Of a stretch of DNA of 64,000 nt, positions 31,777 through 42,644 are shown piece after piece. The notes under the pieces are model-generated. The model saw nothing but the letters and a program-made list of their open reading frames with translations, was not told the DNA's origin and ran no database searches. This DNA comes from Wolfiporia cocos (lineage: Eukaryota; Basidiomycota; Agaricomycetes; Polyporales; Phaeolaceae). The position numbers and the translations under genes were made by a program. Positions within the stretch are counted from its first letter, which is position 1; each line of letters starts with the position of its first letter. The stretch covers positions 62,001 to 126,000 of the forward strand of contig JACCLO010000006.1 in the NCBI GenBank assembly GCA_029448655.1, written 5' to 3'.

Positions 31777-32153
31777 CTTGGTCCTTCCTATGTGGCTACA
31801 CGGGGCTCCGAATCCTCGCCGTGAGCAGACACGCGCCCTACGCTGACACCAGCGCGCACGACGCCGCGACGGCATGCGCAGTGGGAGCGTTCATCCTGAG
31901 CTTCGCCATCGCTGCGGTGTGGACCGTCGACCTTATTCTCACCGTGGCAGACGAGGACGGCTGGTTCACGCTCATGCCGTGGAATTGGGCGCATTGGGCG
32001 GTCGACAACGTGAGGCTGTTGTGCGTGGTGCTCATCGGCTTCCTCAGCCAGGGGATGTGTTGCAGCATCGGCTTGGTGGGGCGCTGGATGTATCGAGCGC
32101 ATTCTGTGCGAGCGCCGTCGGAGAGGCGGTGCTTTTGCTGGTACCTGTGGTGA
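31777..32153 (+). pseudogene. Fragment of an unknown membrane protein gene
   Basis: Open from the LTR border to a stop at 32151-32153, about 125 codons, with two hydrophobic stretches of about 22-25 residues (around 31875-31945 and 32010-32090) separated by a short polar, Trp-rich loop. No ATG near its beginning; the frame enters from the LTR edge, so the 5' part was probably lost when the B elements inserted or recombined here. I do not recognise the family. It could equally be an isolated exon or a chance frame in GC-rich DNA. Confidence 0.35.
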
Positions 32154-32642
32154 CGGTCCCGATTGTACACCGCTTTCAGGACAGCATGTCATACAAGGAC
32201 TAGAGTCACTATACCCGCCAGTGGACATCACCATCATATGAAATGACGTACATATTATTATAGGTAGCTTATAGAGTTGTAGTCCCAAGCGTAACATAAT
32301 CTGTAGTCTATGAAGAAGGAAGAACAAAATAGAACGCTCACCAGGCACCGCACAATTTCTTGCTCTGCATCCATATCGACGTATCAGCAAACAAGGGATT
32401 GCTGCCTCCCGATAAGCTGCTTCTTCTGCTCACGCGACTACAGTGCGACGGGATCAACGTCCGATGTCCGACATCCAGCGTTCCACGGCTCGCGCCAGCA
32501 CACCGCATTCCATCATCGTCTCAGTAAGGATCAGCACATCGTACATTCCAGCAACCTTCTCAACTTCTATCTTACACCTCGCGCCACCTTCTCTCCCCGC
32601 GCGTCCCACCTTCGCCCGCGATGCTCCTTGCCGGCGCGGCGC
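32154..32642. other. No gene seen
   Basis: About 490 bp between the membrane fragment and the stop codon of the epimerase gene. Probably its 3' flank; no RNA gene or repeat recognised. Confidence 0.5.
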
Positions 32643-34085
32643 TCAGAGCCCCTCCTGGCTGCGGTACCACACGTCCAAGCTGTTGTATACCTCGCCCGCC
32701 GCGAGCAGCGTGTCATGCCCGGACGGACCGAGCGTATCGGGGTGCATCCACGCCGCGAGCGGCTCGTGGAACTCGAGGAACGCGGCGGCTATGGACGTGC
32801 GGTGGATTCAAAGGCCACAGTTCGAGGAAGGGGCGAGGCATGCGGAATTCGCAGGATGGAGTGCGCGCGGTTGAGAGTGAGGAAGCGACGAGAGAGGAGA
32901 CTCCAATGTCAGCATCGCACACGACTTGAAATACGGTCGTAGAGCCCGCCTCGTATCCGTCCCCTTCTCGCCAGAGCCGCCGTGGATCTTCTTCCTCGCG
33001 GTCTTCTTGGGGTCGACAAAGTTGTTCGAGTAGAACTGCACAGCCGACTCTGCGCGCGCGTCAGGGGCGGGGATCAGCAGAGGCAAACCAACAAAACGCG
33101 CGACGTACGGTTCGTCGTAAAGTCGACCCGGAGCCCGCTCTTCGCGCCTGCGAGCTCAACGACGGGGTCGCGTGCCTCGAGCGCAGGCGTGAGCAGGTCC
33201 GCCTCCGGCCCCAGCTCCGCCTCAGACACGCGCGGCGGCGGGAGCACGGGGGAGTCCGGGCGCGGCGCGAACACGTAAAACTCATCTGCGGGTGCGTCAG
33301 CGCCAGGGCAGCATTCACGGCCGCACCACACGCACCGTATCCGTTCTCAGGGAACCGCTCCCCGATCGTGCGCGTCGTCTTCTCCGCATGCGCGTGGTGC
33401 GTGCCCGCGACGGGCGCGAGCGCGCCGGCCGAGTTGGCGTCGGGGAGGTACGCAAGCGTGTGGTCCGCCTGCGCCGCGGCGGGCATCAGTGCGCGCAGAC
33501 CACCAGCACTCGCGGGGGACGCACCTTGTTCGTGAGGCTGTGGTCCCTGACGCTCACGCCCTCCTGGAGGGACGCGTCGAGGTTGAATCCCCAGTGCTAG
33601 AGCGCGCGTCAGCCCGCGCCCCGCCGCACACCGCACGCATGCACCTGCGTCATATTCACGGCCGTGACGGCGCCGTCGAGGAGCTTCGCGCGGTAGACGA
33701 GGAGCACGCTCCCGAGGTGCCACTCGCCGTCGCGGGCGCCGTCGGCGCGCCCGCGCGCGTCGAGGAGCGCGACGAGCACCTCGACGCGGAGGCGCCCGGG
33801 GAAGCCCTCCTCGCCGTCGGGCGACTCGCGCACGAAGAACGCGTACGCGCCGGCGGGGATGGCCGCCTGCGCGAGCTCCGCGGCGGTGAACAGGGTGACG
33901 CGCGCGGCAGGGTCCGCGTCCACGGCGGTGTCGAGGACGGGCGTCCACGGGGTGAGGTCCCACCCGGTGAGGCCGCCGTGGAGCGAGACGGTCGGACGCT
34001 CGTTCGCGCGGGGCGATCTCCGCGGACGCGCCGTTGCGCGCGATGGGGAGCGTGGCGGGCGAGCAAGACAGAGTGTGAGTGACAC
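32643..34085 (-). pseudogene. Aldose 1-epimerase (galactose mutarotase) gene, truncated and frameshifted
   Basis: Minus-strand exons read like a fungal aldose 1-epimerase, which interconverts the alpha and beta anomers of hexoses: NERPTVSLHGGLTGWD, VYRAKLLDGAVTAVN, then HWGFNLDASLQEG, GYDEFYVF, TTNQSAVQFYSNN, KKIHGG and FLEFHEPLAAW, ending VWYRSQEGL with the stop at 32643-32645. At least three short introns fit GT..AG and restore the frame (33597-33644; about 33468-33525; one near 33295-33345). Defects: the first 80-100 residues are missing, a frameshift sits near 34020 (CGCGCG run) and a one-base loss near 32962 (G run). The two indels could be assembly errors in GC-rich DNA, but the missing 5' end cannot, since the divergent kinase gene starts at 34176. 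Confidence 0.7.
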
Positions 34086-34175
34086 ACCATTGCTGCGGGG
34101 AGTCACGGATTATCACACGGGTGTGACAAGGACGCCACAACACACGTTCAACTTCCGACCAACTGATTCCAAGAC

Positions 34176-36895
34176 ATGTCCTCAACCTCAACGGTCACAG
34201 TTTGGTATCTTCGAAACGATGGCAAAGCGAAACCAAGCAAGGTCAGGATTACCCAGGATGCTGATATGGATATGGACGATTTGCGAAAGGCCATTGGCGA
34301 CGATCTGGGGTTATCAAGGGTGGAGTCACAATCATTGAACCTGTGGAAGGTATGTGGCGACCTCATGCCGCATCTTGATGACCCTCACACCCGCTTAGCC
34401 CAATGAGGAACTACTAGACGAGCCAGGCAACAAGGCACGGACTGCCTGGGATGAAAGGAAGAGGGCGGCCGATTACCGCCTTGATGCTATTGCAACTGAG
34501 TTGCACTCTCGTCAAGCTGTTGGTTCTGCATTGCAGCTTAACACTGGCAAGGATATAGTGCATGTCATTGTCCAGCTGCCGAACGAATTGTGTGAACGTG
34601 AGTTTCGCTCTTACATCACATCTCGTCGCGATCATAACAACATTTGAGGGCAGGAGATGAAGATGCAGACAGAATACATGCCAGCTCAACCCTTGTCCGT
34701 ATATACGAGGACTGCTTCATCAGGGTGCATCGATGGAGGACCTTCGCCACTTCTCTTCTTGAAGTTAATGCGGTTACGGAATGTTCCACCTCGACGCCGG
34801 TCCCTAATTTTGTTACGGAGCTCGAGAACAAACTGAAGGACAAGCCAGGACTGACGCCTGATGTGCGCTGTTTGCTTGACATGCCAATCTACTTCTTGAG
34901 TCTCACAGATCAATACAGGCGCGTACGGTGATCAATTTTGTAAAAGATACTCAATGTTCGGATCTTTTCAACGCTTGCGACAATACTTCTCAGGGGCCAT
35001 CCCAGGGGCCGACTGGCGAGGGACAGCCATGGCGCGATGCCGAGCCACTCGAGGCAGAGCATATCGCGTGTGTTTTCAAACGAGCATGGCCCAGCCTTTG
35101 GAGTGGTGCTAAGAAGCTCGGAGGAGAGTTGAATGAAAGTATAGCGAACGCGATGTTCTTTGTCCCGCTCGCGATTGAAATCCCAGGGGGCTCCATGATC
35201 AAAAGTCAACTGTACGTGTTCGCTCGTTTGCTCGCTCGCCTCCTTCAGTCATGATTAGCGTCGTCTCTACAGAGGCCATACTAAGAGCCCTATGACGCTT
35301 ATCACGCAACTTATCAATGCTCCCACTTCCGAGGACGGGCTCCGCACGTACGAACCCAAAAGCGACTTCCTCCTCTCGAAGGCAGGTCTTCCTCGACTGC
35401 TCGTAGAGGTTGCTTCGAAGCCAGCAGTAGGATCATCATTAGATTGGCCTACACCGGTTTTTCCAGATGACCTTGTCCGGATGCTTCTGCAGGGCGCGGC
35501 TATCGTTCGTTTCGCTAACAATCACGTGGACGAGTTCAAGCAGGGGAAGAACTTCGTCCTCGTTGTTGCCTACATTTATAAGACAGGCGATGCACGACGC
35601 TTTCTTCTGTTTCAGAAGGAGAAGGACAGAAAGGTACGTTGCGCTTTGTATACGAGCGGGTTCGCATGCTGAGTCGCTGCAGGTCTTCTACCGCACTCCA
35701 GATTATACTGACTTGAGTCGCAACACTGACCGCGCTCAGTTTGCGCTCCTGTTGTACAACCTCGTTCATGTGCTCCGTGGGGGCAGCGAGGATGCAGATC
35801 GCAAAACATCCAACGATGTTTCGCAATATGGTCAGGAGGTCGACAAACATAGAAAGCAATTCGGCACCATGTCGTTCTACAGCGGCGACACTCGTGGAAC
35901 CTCGAGGAAACGTTCTCGCCCTACAGAAGGTGGCAGCGGTGGAGGTGGAGCCGCGGATTCAATAGACGGTCGCATCGAGCTTAAAGCAAATGGCTATGAG
36001 GTGGAACTGCCATTCGAGGTGTGGCAATCCTTCTTATCTGTGATACATCGCGCCGACGCTTGACCCCCAGACGCTGTCGAATATTTTCACCGTACGTCAA
36101 CGGTCGGAGTCTGGCCAGGAACTGATCGCGAAGAAAGTTCGCGAGAACTCGAACGAGCTGGCAATCCTCCAATTCATTAACGCCCAACAAACGAAGTCCG
36201 AACACGTCATTTCGCTATTTGCTTCATTCTGTGGTCATTCCGGGCCGTGGGTCATTCTGCCCAAGCTGAACTCTGTTCGGTCTTGTCTCACAACCAAACC
36301 TCACCGGCTTCGTGACAGCGCCACGCGAATCTGCTGGGGCCTAATCGAGGGCCTCGCGTATCTTCATACGTTCTGCATTGCTCACAGGGACATCAAGCCC
36401 GACAACCTTGTTGTCGACGAGAAGTTCTGCTTGAAGATAATTGACTTTGACCTCGCTATTCGTCTGAAGACTGAAGACGAGGTGGTCAGTGATTATTGCG
36501 GGACGGAGGGTTGGTTGGCGCCCGAGGTGGAGGACGAGTGGCCGACGTATAGTCCGATCAAGGCTGACCGATGGTCGTGCGGGAACGTTATACTGTACCT
36601 TCTAGACAGGCTCGAGCGAGAGGACGAGCCCTTGAAGAGGATTGCGAAGGAGCTGGGGGCGGACGATCCCGGGAAGCGGCCGTCACTGCTTGAATGGCGC
36701 GAGTGGAAGAGTGCACCGCCCCCTACCACCGTGTGCGGAGGCAGCAAAGTGGCATTCCCAAACCGGAAACGTACGGCCAAAGTCGATGGAGATGATGCAG
36801 CGAGGATGGCGAAGAAACCCAAACATGATATCGCGAAGATGCCCAGACGTGATATGGCGTGCCTATGCAGCACTGCAGGAGTCGGAGCTGAGTGA
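34176..36895 (+). CDS. Crinkler-type header fused to a protein kinase domain, seven exons
   Basis: Exons fitted by GT..AG and frame: 34176-34349, 34399-34597, 34654-34922, 34994-35211, 35273-35633, 35683-36018, 36071-36895, giving 793 residues without a stop. Introns are 49-71 nt. Exon 1 has the look of a Crinkler N-terminal ubiquitin-like header: a VTVWYL strand, a D-L-x-K-A-I helix and the closing LNLWK. The middle (about 60-520) is not recognised. The end is a Ser/Thr-type kinase: Lys in LIAKKV, HRDIKPDNLV catalytic loop, DFD in place of DFG, and a GTEGWLAPE activation-segment end. A basic tail (KRTAK, KKPK) could be a nuclear signal. Crinkler-headed kinases are known from oomycetes and fungi as effector-like or conflict proteins; the role here is inferred. 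It is the only intact host-type gene in the window. Confidence 0.75.
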
Positions 36896-37077
36896 GGTAC
36901 GAGCCGTAGTTAAGGTACATTGACCCATTGTATCTATACCTCGAGTTTTGCTGTGTACCGCAAGCATATGTTCTCTGCTCATCTCTAGATCTCTGCAGTC
37001 GTGATGCGCATGCGCGACGGTCACTAGGTCTATGAATTACCGGCAGATCCCTCGCTAGTGCTGCCGGAAGGTAAGGT
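36896..37077. other. 3' flank of the kinase gene
   Basis: No gene seen. Probably the 3' untranslated region and intergenic DNA. Confidence 0.5.
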
Positions 37078-37162
37078 AAAGGTCACCTCGAGGTGATGGC
37101 AACGTCACCTCGATTTACCTCGAGATAGATCAAGGTCACCTCGAGGTACCTCGAGGTGATTG
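37078..37162. repeat. Cluster of CACCTCGAGGTG palindromes
   Basis: Within about 80 bp the motif TCACCTCGAGGTGA or its halves recurs: complete palindromes near 37084-37095 and 37147-37158 (TACCTCGAGGTG), and further half or variant copies near 37105-37112, 37117-37124 and 37135-37148. XhoI-like CTCGAG cores with imperfect spacing. Function unknown. Confidence 0.7.
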
Positions 37163-37929
37163 AGCAAATTCGGCTAGTTTACCTAATACAGTAAGCTCGA
37201 GCGCTTGATGTGAGTGGTCGTTCGGCTTTGCGAAGCTATGGGGTTGTGTTCATGGAATTTGAGTCAAACGCATTCGTAGTTAATAGACTTATACAGTGTC
37301 TGCGAAGTCTAGGGGCCCATCTAGTGTATCCACCTCGATAGTTAGCACATCATCACGCAGCCAGTTATCAGTGAAGGAGAGTCGGTCAGCACAGCTTTAA
37401 GTGAGATTATTGACAGCTGCCGTAGTATCAGCCAAGATTAGAGTTGACCCCCCATATGAGGTTGCAGTCACAGGTGCATGTTCTGTGACAGATGGTGGAT
37501 GGTAATGGATATATTGCAGCTCAGCAGGAACGAGGAATGGAGAGGGCCAATGCAAAAGCACGACGTACAGTGTTCTAGTAGTCCTTGGCACAAACTCATC
37601 CTTTGTCCTCAGTTCTAAACCTATGGCCTTCATGTTGTACATACATCATATATGACGATTGTAAATGATCCTGAAAAATTCTTGAGCATGTAGGATCCCT
37701 CCAGCGTGAATGGCTGCAATAAAACTGCCAATTTAGCTGCGTCTGACCCGGTTTCAAGTTGTGTGGCCATGATCCCACGTAAATTAGGCCATTTAAAATT
37801 ATAGAAAAACTTGCCAGTGTTCACACATATGAAATACATTGGATATTTGTTCTCTATACTGTTGCTGAATATGGGATGCGTACCATGGATTCGAAAGTCA
37901 CAGAAGCGTGACATATTGCCACGGGCGCA
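37163..37929. other. No gene seen
   Basis: AT-richer, low coding potential on both strands; short frames only. Possibly old intergenic or repeat remnants. Confidence 0.5.
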
Positions 37930-38279
37930 TGTCACAGATTTGGGACATGCCACTATTTTTCCCGTATTTTTACCTATTTATCTGGTATTTCTACGACCTT
38001 GTAGACATTTACGCTGCTAAGCGCCCGTCTACACGTACACGCAACCAAACAACACGTACACAACGCGGTATACGTCCACTTGTCATAACAACACGTACAT
38101 AACACGCTTGTACGCGTCAATGACTCAGCGGACTAACCTCCGGTGTCACGCGCCTTACTCATATCCCGATACCGGGCTATGTCAACACAATTGGATAAGC
38201 GGCCCGCTCGTTATCACATGCCAATGCCCTTATGATTACTCATATCCCGATGCCGGTATATAAGAATCACATGCATGGC
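37930..38279 (+). repeat. 5' half of an A LTR, truncated
   Basis: TGTCACAGATTTGGG to CACATGCATGGCT, matching the first 350 bp of the A LTR, then an abrupt change to unrelated sequence. No TATA/R/U5 part is present. Confidence 0.88.
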
Positions 38280-38628
38280 TATTCCCTTTTGACTCACATG
38301 CAAGACCCGCCCGCTCCGCCTCTCCCGCCGCGGCATCTGCGAATCCATCTCGCGGCAGACCACGACGCACCCCCAGGCGGCTCAGCTGTCGCGCACGTCC
38401 CGCACCGTGAGACCAAGTCTGAGCATGTCAGAATAGCATTCCAGTGTGCTGTATCACAAACCATCTGGGAGCCCACATAGTGGGGGAATCCATAGGTGCC
38501 AGGGTGCACCAAGACATATAGTTGAGGTGTAATCTCCAGTCTAGTGTGTCTGACAGAGATGAGATGGGGCAAGGCAGATGGATGCATGCTTATGCAGAGA
38601 GGTAAGGGACAATGGTCATGACAGGATC
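38280..38628. other. Unassigned, no gene seen
   Basis: Short GC-rich part with weak frames on both strands, then AT-richer sequence. Nothing recognised. Confidence 0.4.
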
Positions 38629-39120
38629 TGTCACAGATTCTGGGACATAGGATCTGATGGTGCCCTAGGGTGAGCTTAGTGTATCACGCTAACCTCTAGC
38701 GCGCATGCCAGCATGCAATAGGAGGCTTGCAGGTTAGGTCACATGACCAGGGGTCACATGTAGGTATATGACTAGCGCCATGGTCATGCGCTACAGTGCC
38801 TACAGTTATGCCATATGACTGTGGGTAGGGTAGTTATAGGGATGCGCATGGGCCTCGCCTTTAGGGCGGACCCTAGTAGATAGTCCTCACCCTGCTCATG
38901 TATATATGCCCATGCATTCTGAGGTTACTCCTCAGAACTAGTAATCTCAGCATCCTCCCTGATGAGGGGCAGGACATGCTGCTCATGCTCATTCCTCTTA
39001 GCCTTGGCGACCACTCCCTCACCTACAACTAAGCAACCTACTATGACGTCTACATACCTCTACTGCATATACAGACTAGGGGTATCCAGACAGACACAAC
39101 TCATGGTGGGGGGAAGGGGC
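38629..39120 (+). repeat. Degenerate LTR-like sequence
   Basis: Starts TGTCACAGATTCTGGGACAT, resembling the A and D termini, and has TATATATG at 38901-38908 followed by a CTGAGG/CCTCAG stem (38919-38924, 38930-38935) at the position of the presumed start. I could not find a matching right end or TSD, so the end given is approximate. Confidence 0.45.
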
Positions 39121-39460
39121 GGTATGTTTTGCATCAGGATCACCCAGCTTGACAATAAGAGTTCTGAGGTATGAACCTCAGAACCAGTGGCTTATGTACA
39201 TGGGTCAGACTACTATGCTAAGTGTCTACCCTAATGTACTTGGCCTATGCACAGCCCTAATGGCATTGCTACAGGAACCGGTCATAACTAACGTAGATAC
39301 GCTAGCATGGATGGAGATATGAGCACAGTGCCAGTAACAGTGCTGGCCAAGCTCATGTGACTAGGCACTATCCCTAGGGGCACCTGTCTAGTCATGAAGC
39401 CTGTAGGCTCAGTAAGGGACCTACAATGGTAGCATAACCATGTAACAGTTAGCTAGAAGG
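39121..39460 (-). repeat. LTR debris with perfect inverted repeat
   Basis: Contains GTTCTGAGGT/ACCTCAGAAC (39161-39170 and 39175-39184) with, on the minus strand, a TACATAAG box upstream, the layout of an LTR core promoter on the minus strand. Boundaries not found; no gene. Confidence 0.4.
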
Positions 39461-40523
39461 TGACACAAGCGCAACCTTAAGACACACACCGGGGGAAGGT
39501 GGGTCGCATGAAAGCGCCTTCCTGGTCCGGGCATCTCAAGGCACAAAAGGCCAAGACAAGTCTGAGGTTTACGCTCAAGACTGTCCGGCATATATACTCC
39601 TAATCTATTTGTACATGTTTGTGCACGGTGGCTCAGAGGCCTCTACGTACTGGTATCTAACTGGCTATGAGCTATGTGCCGGTAATGGCATCGGAGCGCT
39701 GGGGTACGCGAGGATGTCCATGGCGACGTAGCGTATAAGGGTCGGATCAAAGGAATAGCCAATCGGGCGGGTTCGATTAGTGGTTCTCGTCGATCGTGGG
39801 TGCACCGGTAATGGCGGGGTTCTAAGTCCGTGATCGGGCGTGGTCTGCCACGATCGGGTATACGACCGGTGTTCCTCGTTGGTCGTGTAAGTGCCAGTAA
39901 TGGCGGGACGACCGTTGGTCCATCGGTCAGGGTTCTGCCGTCCCACGGGCAGGAGTCTATACAGGGTGTGGTCAGAGGACGCGTCAGGGGCCTCTGTTCC
40001 CGAAGTTTCGGTACTGAGGGTCGATCGTTCACGGCCCGGGTTCCCAGAGGTCGCGGTACTGGAGGGAAGCCGTAGCGTGGACTTGTAGACTGAGGTCTAG
40101 TGCCTGTAATGGGGATTGTCCGTGCGGTAGGGACGCGAGGTGTTAGGTTTTAATGTTCTGGGTCACGTGCGAGTGTAGACCGTGCCCCCAGTCGGCGTAT
40201 AGCGTAGTGTGCGATGGGTAGCCTTTGGTTGTACAGGGCGTACCGTCGTGCTTATCATAGCCTGTTGGGCTCTAGGGGTCGGCTCGTGACTCCGGGGTTT
40301 AGGGACTAGGCAGCGTATGTCTTGCTGCCGGGACTTGGACTGAGTTTAGGGTTAGACTGCTGGTGGCCTGCTAGTGCCCGTAGTGTCCTGTATAGCGGAG
40401 GGCTTCTACTAGCGTTGCCGTAGGGTTCCAGCTGGGCTCGGATAGAGTGCTGTAGCGTGCTTATGGCGTGAATGGGGTGTCAACCTAGGGTGGTCTATTA
40501 GGCTTTGAAATTGGCTTGTGACA
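39461..40523 (-). repeat. Solo LTR G (1063 bp)
   Basis: TGACACAAGCGC...GGCTTGTGACA flanked by GAAGG at 39456-39460 and 40524-40528. On the minus strand it starts TGTCACAAGCC like C, has TATATA at about 39590-39596, and an AGTCTGAG/CTCAAGACT stem before the presumed start AGACTTGTCTT. Short frames inside are not convincing genes. Confidence 0.8.
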
Positions 40524-41105
40524 GAAGGGATGTTAGGTCAGTAAGGGCCATAACATAGTATAGAATGGAAAGATAATATTTCTGCAGTAAAAACTGTGAC
40601 ATGCTGCCCCCATCATTCAGGCATCTCTCACAGCATTTCCTGGCAATCCAGGGCATACCACCAAAACAGCCTGAGACATCCTCAATCTCACCAGCAAGAA
40701 AGCCCATGGCCAGTTTTGGAAGGTTCCACCATCCTGGTGGGAAGTGGGTGAGTGCATCCTCCATGACAATTCCACATTGATTGCTCTCATCCAGTTGGGT
40801 GACATAGTCAGGCTCATTCTCAAATCATGGGTGGAATGTAACTACTAGGCTTTCTGCTCTCCTTCACCTGTCAATGACACATCTTCAATCTCCTCCCCAA
40901 TGTCCAGCTCCCAGGACATCATGGATCTCAGAAGACTCTAGTGAGCTATCAGCATCAACTGACCACCATGAACATCATTGACTGCATTGTCTTGACAGGA
41001 GAGGGTACTCCACTCATCTTGTATTACACTATCAATATGCACAGCTCAATATTCCCTCAACAACCAAGAAAGCTTGGAAGACCAATTTTGTTGGTGTTGG
41101 TGCTG
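40524..41105 (-). other. Decayed element, possibly a 3' LTR and internal end
   Basis: ACTGTGACATGCTGCCCCCATC near 40590-40610 looks, on the minus strand, like a polypurine tract (ATGGGGGCAGCA) next to an LTR start TGTCACAG. The minus-strand frame 40498-40764 runs across that border, as in element C. No enzyme motif is recognisable. Confidence 0.3.
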
Positions 41106-41359
41106 TATCACAAGATGCGTCATGGACCCAATGCAACACACTTATGAGTGGCATTATAGCCACTCCCCCAAAAGGGCTATGATAACAGCTTGGCTGTTAT
41201 CAAGGGTCCAGCTATATATGCAGTTCATATTCCCATGGTAGGCATCTATTCCTCACTCATTGGTGAGGCCATGTATGTCAACACATTCTACATTATGGTC
41301 TAACCATAGTTATTACTCTGTAACATCTATGATCTCATGCTTTTGCATGATCTGTGACA
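41106..41359. repeat. Small LTR-like element F1 (254 bp)
   Basis: TATCACAAGATG...ATCTGTGACA with TSD TGCTG at 41101-41105 and 41360-41364. Same length as, and reverse-complement homologue of, F2 at 60879-61132. More diverged, rich in CpG-to-TpG/CpA type changes relative to F2. Confidence 0.8.
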
Positions 41360-42644
41360 TGCTGAGTGCCTCATCAAGCTCATTTCACTCAAAGACTCTA
41401 TGCCCTACTCCAACACCATACCAATCATTCAGAGTTCTGGTACAGGCAAATTTCAGATGGTAGATGAGACGGCCAGATTCATTTTCATGCTACCATTCAA
41501 GCTTGCACCAATGGGGGGAAGTGGTGGTGCATGATCATTCTCTGTGTGCTATTGGCAATTGTGATTCATCTGCCTCTGGTTTTGTATAGTGACCTACCCT
41601 GACTCTGACAACACCATCTGGGAGGGGAGAGGAAATTCACAAAAGTCTAAGGATCATGTACATGTAGGGATATCAGGGGTCCTGACCACTGGAGGCCATT
41701 CAACATCCAAAAGGCCAAGAAAAGGGAAAAAGGAATGAAATATATGCCATGACATCTGCAAGCATAAGAGGTGCATATGGTGAGCAAGGGTGTGGCCATC
41801 ATGGATTTTGTGACAGGTTGACCATCTCTACAAGGATTTGAGCATCCACCTGTAAATGCCCCCTAACTGTAATGCCCTGCTGGCACAGAAACTCACCCAA
41901 GTTGTAGTTGAGGATATGATGGGGTTGTAAGAGAGATGGTAAGCAAGTTGGCAAGGCTAAGCACTTGAAGCATGGAATGCAAGAGCAAGTCAAAAGATCT
42001 GAACTGGGGAGATCCGACATCCCAGTCTATGGCTTATATACACTTGCTATAGTCCCCCTGATACTGTCACAGATTCTACCAGCATACCTAAGTCTCCCTG
42101 TAATGCAATAGGGGAAGTTGTCTGAGACAGTATAGACTGCAGGCACCAGACTAGCATGCATGAGGTTAAAGCTGAGGGGCACACCCCAATGATACAATGA
42201 AGAGTCTGAGGTGTAAGACCTCAGACAATGTAGCTTAGGTACATGCACTACACTACCCAAGGTAAGGCCACCCTAAAGGGGCCCAAGTGCATAAGATGTG
42301 CATACCATGGAATGCTGATGTAATCATAATGCTGGCTATGCAAGACCTAACTGTGACTGTAGGTAATAGTACTCCCACTAGACTATGGCATAGGGATGGT
42401 GTCACAGAGTTTATATGGTCTCATTACAGGGCAATAACCACCATATCTGACATACTGTCACAAACTTGATGCCTTATGTGATGACCAAGCTGCAGGCACA
42501 GGGAGCTGAGGTACCCAAGTGTCACAGAGTGACATTTTCTTTTATTTTTGTACGTTTCCTCTTATTGGCTTATGCTCTGACCTATGGGTGCTGGGTCTGC
42601 CTCGCCAGTAGGGTCATCATAGCTCCTACCTACATAGAAGCAGT
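41360..42644. other. Decayed repeat-rich DNA, no gene seen
   Basis: Several TGTCACAG/TGTGACA motifs (about 41808, 42065, 42398, 42455, 42521) suggest fragments of LTRs but none could be paired with a TSD. A 9-bp inverted repeat GTCTGAGGT/ACCTCAGAC stands at 42204-42226. AT-rich, low coding potential. Confidence 0.45.

Noticed and set aside
33061..34191. Minus-strand frame of 376 codons
   Set aside because: GC-rich frame crossing exons and introns of the epimerase gene; only a short part near 34030-34080 matches the real protein, before the frameshift.
37078..37162. CRISPR-like repeat array
   Set aside because: Palindromes are irregularly spaced with no unique spacers of uniform size, and the DNA is eukaryotic.
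39121..39145. GGATC at 39137-39141 as right TSD of the LTR starting at 38629
   Set aside because: The left flank is GGATC, but the sequence before 39137 (TTTTGCATCA) does not look like any LTR end in the window; five bases can match by chance.
39643..40032. Short Arg/Pro/Thr-rich frames on the minus strand in LTR G
   Set aside because: Low-complexity frames inside a solo LTR with clean TSDs; no sign of a protein.
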